Position numbers and translations under genes: made by a program. DNA of 64,000 bases from the NCBI GenBank assembly GCA_903858275.1, contig CAIOIC010000085.1:21081-85080 (forward strand), given 5' to 3'. The DNA comes from an uncultured Verrucomicrobia subdivision 3 bacterium (GTDB lineage: Bacteria > Verrucomicrobiota > Verrucomicrobiia > Limisphaerales > UBA11358). Numbering within the stretch: the first letter of the stretch is position 1; each line of letters starts with the position of its first letter. Positions 26,234 through 37,483 of the stretch are shown one piece after another. The notes under the pieces were generated by a model, which had not been told where the DNA came from, ran no database searches, and was given only the letters and a program-made list of their open reading frames with translations.

Positions 26234-26653
26234 CTATTTGACTGGGTCGCCCAAAGTTGCACGAACAACTTTAATCAAATAATCGTGTTCCAGCGGTTTC
26301 TGAAAATACGCAATCGCGCCGGAACTGGTGGCACGCTCCCGAGCCTTAGGGTCTTCAGTGCCGGTGATGATGATGATGGGAATCTTTTTTGCCGTATCCA
26401 GTCGCTGAAACCATTCCATGATGCGAAACCCGTCCCACGGCACACCCCCGACGTCCGGTGGAAAAGATATGTCGAGCAAAATCAAATCCGGAGTTTCCTT
26501 CCGCGCCGCCGCCACCGCCTCGGCGCCGTCCAAAGCTGTGATCACCTGATAGCCCGCCCCTTGAAGTTTTAGCGACAGCGTCCTGACAACAATTTCATTG
26601 TCATCGACCACCAAAATTTTCTTCAAAGGCGCCGCAGACGAATCGGTGCTCAT
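26234..26653 (-). CDS. Stand-alone response regulator receiver protein, 139 aa
   Basis: A single CheY-like receiver domain: acidic pair DD at 17-18 in ILVVDDNEIVV, phosphorylation site D57 region in DLILLDISFPP, conserved Thr in IIIITGTE and Lys in YFQKPLE. No output domain follows, so it works by protein contact. A short insertion (PPDVGGVPWDG) lies just after the phosphosite. It stands alone between tRNA-Gly and divergent ubiE; the cognate kinase is unknown, though two hybrid kinases lie elsewhere in the window. Confidence 0.9.
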   Translation of the reverse strand: MSTDSSAAPLKKILVVDDNEIVVRTLSLKLQGAGYQVITALDGAEAVAAARKETPDLILLDISFPPDVGGVPWDGFRIMEWFQRLDTAKKIPIIIITGTEDPKARERATSSGAIAYFQKPLEHDYLIKVVRATLGDPVK

Positions 26654-26783
26654 AAATAATTGTTTTTAGTTATCCAATATCAGGACGTTGTTGTTCTGAC
26701 AAATCGACACTAGCAAAGCTGCACTCCGGAGCAAAGATATTTCTCGGCTTTGCCCCGCCGCGTCCCACCGCTAGACTTGGCAG

Positions 26784-27536
26784 GTGAGCAATGAATTTTA
26801 CACGCCCGGCGAACAGCGAGCCGCGAAAGTCAACGACCTCTTCGCCCGCATCGCCCGCCGTTACGATTTTTTGAACGACCTCCAGAGTTTCGGCATGCAC
26901 CGCAACTGGAAACGTCAGGTCGTTGAACTGGCCAAAGCAACTTCCAACACAAGCGCCCTCGACCTTTGTTGCGGCACCGGCGATATCACGTTCGCTCTCG
27001 CGCAACGCGGCGCGGCCGCCACCGGACTCGATTTCAGCCCGCAAATGCTCGAAGTCGCCAAAAACAGGAGCAAGAAGCAGGAAACCAGAAAACGGGCTGA
27101 AATTCCGCAATCCACAATCCGCAATCCGCAATTCTTGCAGGGCGACGCGCAGCAATTGCCCTTTGCGGAAAACAGTTTTGATATCGTCACCATCGGCTAC
27201 GGCCTGCGAAATCTCACGAGTTGGGAACGCGGTGTCGATGAGATGTTCCGCGTGGCGCGACCCGGCGCCCGTCTCCTTGTATTGGACTTCGGCAAGCCGC
27301 CCAACACCTTGTGGCGCACGATTTATTTCACGCACCTGCGGCTGTCGGTGCCGCTCATCGGCCTTCTGTTCTGTGGCAACGCCTCGGCATACGCCTATAT
27401 TTTGGAATCGCTGAAACATTATCCGGCCCAGTTCGCCGTGGCGGAAAAAATGCGCGATTTGAATCTAAATAACGTCCGCGTCATCAACCTGCTGGGCGGC
27501 GCGATGGCTATCAACTACGGCGAAAAGCCGCTATAA
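26784..27536 (+). CDS. ubiE/menG: Menaquinone/ubiquinone C-methyltransferase
   Basis: The 250-residue protein has the UbiE/MenG signature: KVNDLFARIARRYDFLNDLQS near the start, AdoMet loop DLCCGTGDI, GLDFSPQMLEVA, then FDIVTIGYGLRNL and the C-terminal ASAYAYILESL and INLLGGAMAINYG. It methylates demethylmenaquinone in the last step of quinone synthesis. Translation begins with GTG at 26784; no in-frame ATG fits. About 20 residues (roughly 97-117, KKQETRKRAEIPQSTIRNPQ) are absent from typical homologues and are encoded by CCGCAAT-type repeats, so a short repeat has inserted in frame in the surface loop before FLQGDAQQLPF. Confidence 0.93.
   Translation: MSNEFYTPGEQRAAKVNDLFARIARRYDFLNDLQSFGMHRNWKRQVVELAKATSNTSALDLCCGTGDITFALAQRGAAATGLDFSPQMLEVAKNRSKKQETRKRAEIPQSTIRNPQFLQGDAQQLPFAENSFDIVTIGYGLRNLTSWERGVDEMFRVARPGARLLVLDFGKPPNTLWRTIYFTHLRLSVPLIGLLFCGNASAYAYILESLKHYPAQFAVAEKMRDLNLNNVRVINLLGGAMAINYGEKPL
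27072..27132 (+). repeat. Short repeat inserted in frame within ubiE/menG
   Basis: The stretch includes tandem CCGCAATCC-like units (for example CAATCCGCAATCCGCAATTC at 27115-27134). Similar sequence encodes the extra 20 residues noted in the host gene, consistent with a mobile intergenic repeat. Confidence 0.5.
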
Positions 27537-27619
27537 AGTTTTCTTCGATTTCCGCACAGCACCCACGGCAAAAAGAATTTCGTGCCAGTTTGCCCGATTC
27601 ATGGTTTCATTTCCAACCG

Positions 27620-28354
27620 ATGAACATTGAGAATCCTGAAATCAGCCTCGTTATTCCCTGCTACAACGAGGAAGGCAACCTGCGCGAACTCATCAAGGCC
27701 ATCCGCGAATCCGTGAATCCGCTGAAGATTTCCTACGAGGTTGTCATCACCGACGATTGCAGCAAGGACAAGTCCTGGGAAATTCTCAAGGAACTCGCCG
27801 CCGCCGACCCGCACATCCGCGCGCAAAAACTCGCGTTTAACTGCGGCGAGAGCGCGGCGAGCTACGCCGGCCTCAAGGCGGCGCACGGCAAATATCTTTT
27901 CACGCTCGACGCGGATTTGCAGAACGACCCGAAGGATTTGCCGAAGTTTCTGGAGCAGTTGAAGCATTTCGACTGCGTCTGCGGCACGCGCGTGAAAGTG
28001 CGCGGCGAAGGCGACCATTTCATCCGCGTGGCATCGTCCCGCATCGCCAACGCGGTGCGCAACAAGCTTTCCGGCGAAAAAATTTCCGACGCTGGCTGCA
28101 CCTATCGCGCCTTCAAGCGCGAGTGTATCGAGAACTTGAAATTTTTCAAGGGCATGCACCGTTTTCTGCCGACGCTGTTCAAGATCGAAGGGCACACGGT
28201 CACGGAGATCGAGGTCAGCAACAATCCGCGCTTCGCCGGCCAGAGCAATTACGGCGTGTGGAACCGGTTGTTCGCGTCGTTTTACGATTTGCTGGCCGTC
28301 CGCTGGATGAAGAAGCGGATGTTCAAATACCAGATTGCCGAGCGGATCAACTGA
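27620..28354 (+). CDS. Family 2 glycosyltransferase (dolichol-phosphate mannosyltransferase-like)
   Basis: The 244-residue protein has a single GT-A domain: SLVIPCYNEEGNL at the N-terminus, the DD in VVITDDCSKDKSW, DxD-like FTLDADLQNDP around residue 95-105, and a C-terminal KxxR/GxxN region. There are no C-terminal membrane helices, unlike GtrB-type enzymes. It likely transfers a sugar to polyprenyl phosphate or another lipid-linked acceptor. I chose ATG 27620 because the frame before it begins with TTG and has no ribosome site. It follows ubiE by 80 bases on the same strand and converges on the PEPCK-like gene. Confidence 0.88.
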   Translation: MNIENPEISLVIPCYNEEGNLRELIKAIRESVNPLKISYEVVITDDCSKDKSWEILKELAAADPHIRAQKLAFNCGESAASYAGLKAAHGKYLFTLDADLQNDPKDLPKFLEQLKHFDCVCGTRVKVRGEGDHFIRVASSRIANAVRNKLSGEKISDAGCTYRAFKRECIENLKFFKGMHRFLPTLFKIEGHTVTEIEVSNNPRFAGQSNYGVWNRLFASFYDLLAVRWMKKRMFKYQIAERIN

Positions 28355-28379
28355 GGACGAAGATGGCGGGTGGAGAATT

Positions 28380-28409
28380 GAGGATGGCTGGAGCCGCCGT
28401 TCCATCCTC
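28380..28409. terminator. Weak hairpin between convergent genes
   Basis: GAGGATGG (28380-28387) and CCATCCTC (28402-28409) pair around a 14-base loop, between the GT2 stop and the PEPCK-like stop. No U-tract follows, so termination is uncertain. Confidence 0.3.
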
Positions 28410-28412
28410 GTT

Positions 28413-31400
28413 TCAGCCTTTAGCGTAATTCTCAATCGGCTCCGCCCCAATTGTGCCGGCCAGTTTCTTCAGGTAATCCGGCGACTCCACTGTTTCCAGG
28501 GTTTTCCGCGCGGCGGTCAGACGTTCGGCAATGCGCAGTTTTTCAGCGACATCCGTGTAATTCGGCCGGCGCAGGAACTGGTTCAGGTGTTCGACATGGC
28601 ATTTCCACAACGCGCGGTCAATCTTCTGTTTCGCCAACAAACGCGCAGCATACCACGAACTCACCAAAAGATTTTCGCACAAGAACATGTTCCGGAATCC
28701 CGGGTTATCCAGACCTTTGCCCTCGAACTCATTGTTCAACATGATGTGCAGCAGCGCCTTTAGCGGTGGGCACGCCTGATTGATGCTTCCGTCATCGAAA
28801 TACATTTGGGCGACGCGCTTCTGCGTGGCGATGATGTTGTCCATTCCATCGGCAAAAATATCTTTGCTCTGCAGTTCCGGCTTGAGCATCGCCTCGGTGA
28901 AGACGGCGTGTGGATGATTGAACACGCGACCAAAAAACGCGTGGACGAACCGCGCGCTGATGCGCCAGCCAAGCCGGCTCGCGAGCACTTTTTTGCCGTC
29001 GTGGTCGAAGTCCGCGCACTTTTCCAGAAAGCGGTTTTCGATCAGAAATTTCGGGTCATGCTCCCCGGCGCTCATGCGCGACCAGACTTCCGGCACAATC
29101 AGACTCACGTCGTGATCCACGCGCAGTTGCGGGCCGACGTAACCAGCAGCGGTGACGAAGGCGTTGTGGCCGGTGAGGATGAACGACACCAGCGCGTTGT
29201 TCAGGTCAATGATCGGCGGCAGCGCGTTGAACGGGCCTTTCGTCAGCGCGCCTTCGGAACCGGCGCCGGTGGTGGATGGCGATTTGCCGGTCATGCTGCA
29301 AATCACTTCCATGAAAAATTCCGGCAGCTCCATGTGGTGCACCGGATTGTAGCAGGCGAGCGGGCGCACGCCTTTTTCCGGAGGATTGTTACGGCGGCCC
29401 GGCAGCACGGCGGTGACTGGCGTGTGCAACGGCAGGCTCATCGGCACGCGGCGCCGCAGGCGCGCGGAGATTTCCGCGAGATAGGTTTCGCTCGCGCGGA
29501 CGAGGTCGGGACGTTTCTGAAGGTAGCGCGGATTTTTCGTGGGCTTGCCGTCCACGAGGCGCGGGCTGGCGGTGCAGACAAAATAATCTGGCCGTCCGGT
29601 CTCCGCGACTTCGCGGATGAATTTCTGCATCGGTTCGGTGAACTGGTAAAACCCCAGCGCATCCGCGCTCATGGCCTGCGCATCCGCCGGCGTGAGCGGC
29701 TGGTAGTTGGAAAAGAAATTTTCCGGTTGCACGAAATCGCTTTCCGACTGCTTGTCGTAGCCGGGATGAATCGCATCGTCCGGCCGCTGAAACAAACGCT
29801 GTTCGCAGTTCTGCACGAATTTAAGCGACAGATTTTTGTCCGTGCCTTCCGGCAGATTTTCCAGCGCGGCGGCGGGAACCACCGTCGAGACCGTAATGTC
29901 ATCTTCCATCTGCACTTTGACGGCTGGATGAAAATCTTTGCGCAGGCCGAACGTGCGCCACGCGCCATCATCATCGAAACCGACGCGCAGATACGTCGTG
30001 ACGAGCTTGCGGTTGTCGCACTTCAACTCGTTGCCGGGCGTACCGTTGATGATGTCCACACTGAAATGGTCGCGCCAGTTGCCATTCCACTCCGGTTTGT
30101 AATAGCGCTTCACGACGAAGACGAGTTCCTTGACGTATTGCGGCACACCGGTGAGCCAGGTGTTGTATTCCGGCGCATAATCATGCTCATCCGGCGTGAG
30201 TAGTTTGATGACCGAGCCAAGCGAGCGCTCGGTAGCCAGCACACTGCGTTTGTCAGCGCGCGACTTGTCGGCAAACCTTTTCGAGTAATCGCGGTCAATT
30301 AATTCGGCAACGCGGTCAAAATCTTTTTTCAAATCCGCGACGAACACCGGGCCGGTGAGAATCGCGTCGGTGATGGGCTTGGAAATCTCCGACTTGCCGC
30401 CGCCGGAAACCGTGCAGGGCTTGTGGCAGAACGTGCCCTCGGCAATGGTGCCCACCAGCCGCCACTGGCGTCCGTGACCGGGCGGTTTTTCCATTTTAAT
30501 TTTGTAACCGGAGGGTCGGACGTAGTTTTTTTCCGGCGACAATTGAATTCTTTGCTCGCCAGCGACCGGGTTCAACCAGGTGATGCTTTGGCTGTGCAGG
30601 TCAAATTTTGCCGAGGCCGGGACGTAAACAATCTCAGGAAAGTTTTTATCCACCGCGTAGCCTTCCGGCTTCACATCCATGATATCGGCAAACATCTTCG
30701 TCATCTCGACGAACGAATGCGGCAGCCGGCGCGCGAGGATGTCGCCGTCGAACGCCTCGCCCAAATCATAGCTCGGAAACACCAGCGCGCCGCCGGCGTG
30801 TTCTTCCTCCGTGAGACCGAACAGGTTCGCCGCGTAGCTCAACTGCGTCTTCACCTCTTTTTTGCAGTAGCCGAAATAGTTGTCAGCGATGATGGTGATG
30901 ATGACGCCGGTTTCGTCGCGGCAGGTCAACTTGAAGGCGTTGCCGCCGTTGTAAATTTCGTCCTCTTTTTTCCAACACATCCCATCGCGGCGCTGGCGTT
31001 CCGTGGCCTGGTCGAAATGCGGCAGGCCGACGGATTTTTTCGTCACCTTAATCAAATGCGGCGCGAGGATGACGCAGCCGGTGTGGCCGGTCCAATGTTC
31101 GCTGTCGAGCGCGGCGTCATTTTCCGGCAGCAGCGGGTCGCCGCCGTTTTCAAAAATCGCTTCGACGAAATCGAGATTGCTAACGAGGTTGCCCGGCACG
31201 AAGAAACGGACTTCCATCGTTTTCTTTTTCGTGAAGCCGGGAACTTCGGGGCAGACGAGCGGACGCAGCAGCAGCGAGACGAAACATTCCGCCGGCTGCG
31301 GCTGCGTGGCGGTGAAGGGCAGTTTCAGCAATTCCTTCGGCGGCGAGAGCGCGAGCTGGAGGATTTTGGCAAAGGTGATTTTCGGCACGCCAAGCTTATC

Positions 31401-31829
31401 GTCGGGAATCGGCAAGCCGCCCTCGGTGACGTGGAAAATACCCACCGTCGTGCGCCGGTCGCTTTTGGGGTTGTGCAAAACGCCTTGTTTGACGCGGTAG
31501 GAATTGATGATGTCGGAGGCAAAATCCTCGCGGTCCACTGGCAGCGAGAGCACGCGGGCGAGGCCGGCGCGGTCGAGCGTAAAGGTGCGTGCGGGGAGTT
31601 TTGGCGCGGGAATCTCCTGTAAATAATCGTGGAGAAAATTCTGGATACGTTGGTCGGCGGGGCAGAGATGCTGGCCGAGGAGGCGGTCTTTCTCGCGCGA
31701 CTGCGCGGCCATGGCGGCGGTGATCTCTGCAAATTCCGTATTTTCCTGCATCGGCACCAGCGGGCAGCCGATGAGGGCGAGTTTGACATTGATATGGGCA
31801 ATAAGATGCGCAGGCAGCTGGCTGTTCAT
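28413..31829 (-). CDS. Probable PPi-type phosphoenolpyruvate carboxykinase, 1138 aa
   Basis: A very large single-chain protein with no membrane or signal segment. From memory its length and blocks such as TGHTGCVILAPHLIK, QATERQRRDGMCWKKE and IIADNYFGYCKKEVKTQLSYAANLFGL fit the pyrophosphate-dependent PEPCK family (as in propionibacteria and Entamoeba), which interconverts PEP, Pi and CO2 with oxaloacetate and PPi. If correct it feeds the TCA/anaplerotic node and replaces a nucleotide PEPCK. A longer frame extends to 32048, but it would overlap the divergent kinase gene; ATG 31829 gives the expected length. It converges on the GT2 gene. The family identification is by recall, so alternative names remain possible. 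Confidence 0.65.
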   Translation of the reverse strand: MNSQLPAHLIAHINVKLALIGCPLVPMQENTEFAEITAAMAAQSREKDRLLGQHLCPADQRIQNFLHDYLQEIPAPKLPARTFTLDRAGLARVLSLPVDREDFASDIINSYRVKQGVLHNPKSDRRTTVGIFHVTEGGLPIPDDKLGVPKITFAKILQLALSPPKELLKLPFTATQPQPAECFVSLLLRPLVCPEVPGFTKKKTMEVRFFVPGNLVSNLDFVEAIFENGGDPLLPENDAALDSEHWTGHTGCVILAPHLIKVTKKSVGLPHFDQATERQRRDGMCWKKEDEIYNGGNAFKLTCRDETGVIITIIADNYFGYCKKEVKTQLSYAANLFGLTEEEHAGGALVFPSYDLGEAFDGDILARRLPHSFVEMTKMFADIMDVKPEGYAVDKNFPEIVYVPASAKFDLHSQSITWLNPVAGEQRIQLSPEKNYVRPSGYKIKMEKPPGHGRQWRLVGTIAEGTFCHKPCTVSGGGKSEISKPITDAILTGPVFVADLKKDFDRVAELIDRDYSKRFADKSRADKRSVLATERSLGSVIKLLTPDEHDYAPEYNTWLTGVPQYVKELVFVVKRYYKPEWNGNWRDHFSVDIINGTPGNELKCDNRKLVTTYLRVGFDDDGAWRTFGLRKDFHPAVKVQMEDDITVSTVVPAAALENLPEGTDKNLSLKFVQNCEQRLFQRPDDAIHPGYDKQSESDFVQPENFFSNYQPLTPADAQAMSADALGFYQFTEPMQKFIREVAETGRPDYFVCTASPRLVDGKPTKNPRYLQKRPDLVRASETYLAEISARLRRRVPMSLPLHTPVTAVLPGRRNNPPEKGVRPLACYNPVHHMELPEFFMEVICSMTGKSPSTTGAGSEGALTKGPFNALPPIIDLNNALVSFILTGHNAFVTAAGYVGPQLRVDHDVSLIVPEVWSRMSAGEHDPKFLIENRFLEKCADFDHDGKKVLASRLGWRISARFVHAFFGRVFNHPHAVFTEAMLKPELQSKDIFADGMDNIIATQKRVAQMYFDDGSINQACPPLKALLHIMLNNEFEGKGLDNPGFRNMFLCENLLVSSWYAARLLAKQKIDRALWKCHVEHLNQFLRRPNYTDVAEKLRIAERLTAARKTLETVESPDYLKKLAGTIGAEPIENYAKG

Positions 31830-32049
31830 GATTTGGTGAATGCCTTGAGTCTTCTTCTGACTGAAGGACGCCTTCCTTGCCCGCATGATGCCAATAACCG
31901 AAAGCTTGGTAAACATTTTTACGCTCAAGCCGGTGAATTCGACGCCGTATCGGCGCGGTATATCTGGCACTTCAGGCTGGTCTTCGGATGTTATTTTCGT
32001 TAGAAACATTTCAGTGAGTCCGCAAGACAAAACCCGTCTGACAACCATA

Positions 32050-35319
<3,270 letters not shown>

Positions 35320-35334
35320 CCTCGCCACGCCGAT

Positions 35335-36138
35335 TTACTTCACCCGCACCCTGAATCCACTCGCGCCAGAAATTCTCCCGAGGTCGCCGTTGTAGAATTC
35401 GTCGCGGTAGGCGTCAGTTTCGAGCAGATGCTGGCGCAAATCTTTCAGGTCGCGGTGCAGGAGGAATTTCAGCTCCTGCAGATTCGCCGACCAGCGGAAA
35501 CCGTTAAAAAATTCCGCGCCGATAAACTGCGTCTTGTAAAGCGCCGCGTCCGAGTAGCAGGTGCCGAGGTAAAGATGCTTCTTGCCGTGCTCGGCGAACA
35601 GCGCCACCGCCGAGGTCATCATAAACATGCCGAGGTTGCGGGCGTAATAATTCAGGTCGTAAAACGCGTAGTAGTAAAACGCCAGCGCCTTGCCTTCGAG
35701 ATAGAGCGTCGCAACGCCGATCTCCTTGCCAGTCTCCGTGTCCGTGAACACGAGCAGGTGCGAGATGATTGGAGCGGCAAACAGCGCGTCCAGCCGCTCA
35801 AAGCTCATCACGTCCTTGCCGAACTTGATGTCCGCGTAGGTCTTGAAAAATGTGCGGCGATCCGGCGTGTAATCATAATTTTCGCGCGGCACCAGTTCGA
35901 CACCGATGCCCTTGCCCTTCCGCAGAATCCGACGATTCTCGGATGACACCTTGAACTTCGCCAGATTCACGCGCACCTGGCGGCAGAGATAAAACCGGTC
36001 GAGGTCGCGTGATGACGGCAGGAAACCCGCGTCAAAAATATCCGCCGGTGTCTCGCCCTCCTCCGGCAGCGCCCAGATGGCATACGGAAACTGGTAGTTT
36101 TCGTAGTCGGAGTTTTGCTCGGAGAAAAGGAGTTTCAT
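35335..36138 (-). CDS. Arginyl/leucyl-tRNA-protein transferase-like protein, 267 aa
   Basis: The C-terminal half resembles the ATE/Bpt GNAT-like domain: VATLYLEGKALAFYYYAFYD, then SLGMF-type helix GMFMMTSAVALFAEHGKKHLYLGTCYSDAALYKTQF. The N-terminal half has several Tyr and Glu residues but lacks the CPxxC-like cysteines of eukaryotic ATE. These enzymes attach amino acids to N-termini of proteins for N-degron turnover. I chose ATG 36138 rather than the longer frame, which runs through a palindromic repeat and the alr 3' end. The gene is downstream of alr and overlaps its repeat region, not its coding core. Homology judged by pattern only. Confidence 0.65.
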   Translation of the reverse strand: MKLLFSEQNSDYENYQFPYAIWALPEEGETPADIFDAGFLPSSRDLDRFYLCRQVRVNLAKFKVSSENRRILRKGKGIGVELVPRENYDYTPDRRTFFKTYADIKFGKDVMSFERLDALFAAPIISHLLVFTDTETGKEIGVATLYLEGKALAFYYYAFYDLNYYARNLGMFMMTSAVALFAEHGKKHLYLGTCYSDAALYKTQFIGAEFFNGFRWSANLQELKFLLHRDLKDLRQHLLETDAYRDEFYNGDLGRISGASGFRVRVK

Positions 36139-36144
36139 GGGAGT

Positions 36145-36218
36145 GACACGAGTTTCACGAATTAGCACGATTTGGTTCAGCCTCTGCCGGATTCGTATCA
36201 ATCCGTGAAATTCGTGTC
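36145..36218. repeat. Imperfect 19-base inverted repeat at the alr 3' end
   Basis: Arms at 36145-36163 (GACACGAGTTTCACGAATT) and 36200-36218 (AATCCGTGAAATTCGTGTC) pair with two mismatches around a 36-base loop. The pattern of CACGAA/TTCGTG units resembles a dispersed palindromic repeat. The last codons of alr are read from it. Confidence 0.65.
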
Positions 36219-37366
36219 TCGGTTTTGTTTCCGTTCACCGATTTGCGGCGGAGGCGCAACCGCCAGTTCGTCAGCACGTCGTAAGTTACGGAGTTTTTCA
36301 GCTTGGCGAGGTCACGCACGGTGATTTCATCGCCGCCTTGTTTACCCATCAGCACCGCCTCGTCCCACATCTGTGCCTGCGGAATGTCCGTAATGTCCAC
36401 CATCAGCGCGTCCATCGCGATGCCGCCGATGAGCGGCGCACGTTTCCCGTGAATGAGCGCGCAACCTTCGTTGCGCACGCGCGGAAATCCGTCGCCATAG
36501 CCAATCGGCAAAATGGCGATGCGCCGTTCGCCGGGCGCGGTATAGCGCATCCCATAGCCCACGACTTCGCCGGGTTTTAATTTCTGGATCGCCGCGATTT
36601 TCGCCTTCACGGACATCACCGGTTCGATGCCGGGAATCTGCCGACAAACCGTTGACGGAAAAACACCGTAAAGCAAAATCCCCACACGCACCATGTCCAG
36701 ATGCGCCTGCGGCAGATCGAGAAAACCGCCGCTGTTGCAGGCGTGGCGCAGCTTCACCGGGATTTGCTTTTGCGCCAGCGCGGTCAAAATTTCCTGGAAG
36801 CGTGAAAATTGAAAGTGGGCAAAGGTTTTATCCACTTCATCCGACTGCGAGAAGTGGCTCATCACGCCTTCGAGCAAAAGCGATTTTTCCGCGACAACTT
36901 TTTCAATGAGCGGCAGCGCCTCATCCCACCGCACCCCGTAACGGCTCATGCCGGTGTGGATTTTGACGTGAACCGGAACTTGTTTGCCAAATTCCGCCGC
37001 GAGCTTTGCCAACTTGCGAATGGCATGCGGTTCGTTCACACAGACCGTCAGGTCATGCGCGACGCACCATTCGAGTTCGGCTTCCTGCCGTTCGCCGAGC
37101 AACAGCAGCGGCGCAGTGATGCCGCCTTCGCGCAGATGCACCGCCTCTTCCAGCGTGCTGAGGCCAAAACCCCACGCGCCTTCCCCGACCGCCACGCGGG
37201 CCACGTCCAGCGCGCCATGGCCGTAAGCTTCGTCCTTCACCACGGCCATCAGCCGGACGTGCTTCGGCAAATCGGAGCGGATGATCCGCAGGTTGCGGCG
37301 CAGCTTGCCGAGATCAATCTCGGTCCACGCGGGGCGCTGCGGAAAATTTTCAGAATTCAAATTCAT
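36155..37366 (-). CDS. alr: Alanine racemase
   Basis: The protein makes D-alanine for peptidoglycan. PLP lysine lies in MAVVKDEAYGHG (K44), where the common second residue Ala is Asp; the catalytic tyrosine lies in VVGYGMRYTAPG, and the substrate-loop MDALMVDIT and YDVLTNW end are present. The core of about 380 residues is normal in length, but a tail of roughly 20 residues (NGNKTETRISRIDTNPAEAE) is encoded by the palindromic repeat. The ATG at 37366 gives a standard N-terminus. It lies upstream of the ATE-like gene on the same strand. Confidence 0.95.
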   Translation of the reverse strand: MNLNSENFPQRPAWTEIDLGKLRRNLRIIRSDLPKHVRLMAVVKDEAYGHGALDVARVAVGEGAWGFGLSTLEEAVHLREGGITAPLLLLGERQEAELEWCVAHDLTVCVNEPHAIRKLAKLAAEFGKQVPVHVKIHTGMSRYGVRWDEALPLIEKVVAEKSLLLEGVMSHFSQSDEVDKTFAHFQFSRFQEILTALAQKQIPVKLRHACNSGGFLDLPQAHLDMVRVGILLYGVFPSTVCRQIPGIEPVMSVKAKIAAIQKLKPGEVVGYGMRYTAPGERRIAILPIGYGDGFPRVRNEGCALIHGKRAPLIGGIAMDALMVDITDIPQAQMWDEAVLMGKQGGDEITVRDLAKLKNSVTYDVLTNWRLRLRRKSVNGNKTETRISRIDTNPAEAEPNRANS

Positions 37367-37483
37367 CCAATCGTTCCTAAAGTTAAACCACGAACGGGAT
37401 GAAATGACACGAAAAATTCGCTCCCCGTAACGCGATTGGTTCGCGGACTTGTGTCGTCGGTGGATTAATTTAAGCTCCCGCCG

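Noticed and set aside
26670..27419. 249-codon minus-strand frame opposite ubiE
   Set aside because: No motif; ubiE on the other strand has full MenG signatures.
27599..28450. 283-codon minus-strand frame opposite the GT2 gene
   Set aside because: Shadow frame; GT2 motifs read clearly on the plus strand.
28806..31622. Two long plus-strand frames (465 and 399 codons) opposite the PEPCK-like gene
   Set aside because: They are antisense to a gene with clear family-like blocks, Arg/His-rich without motifs, and reflect GC-driven open frames.
36138..36201. N-terminal extension of the ATE-like protein
   Set aside because: It reads through the palindromic repeat and the alr end; the ATG at 36138 begins normal-looking coding sequence.
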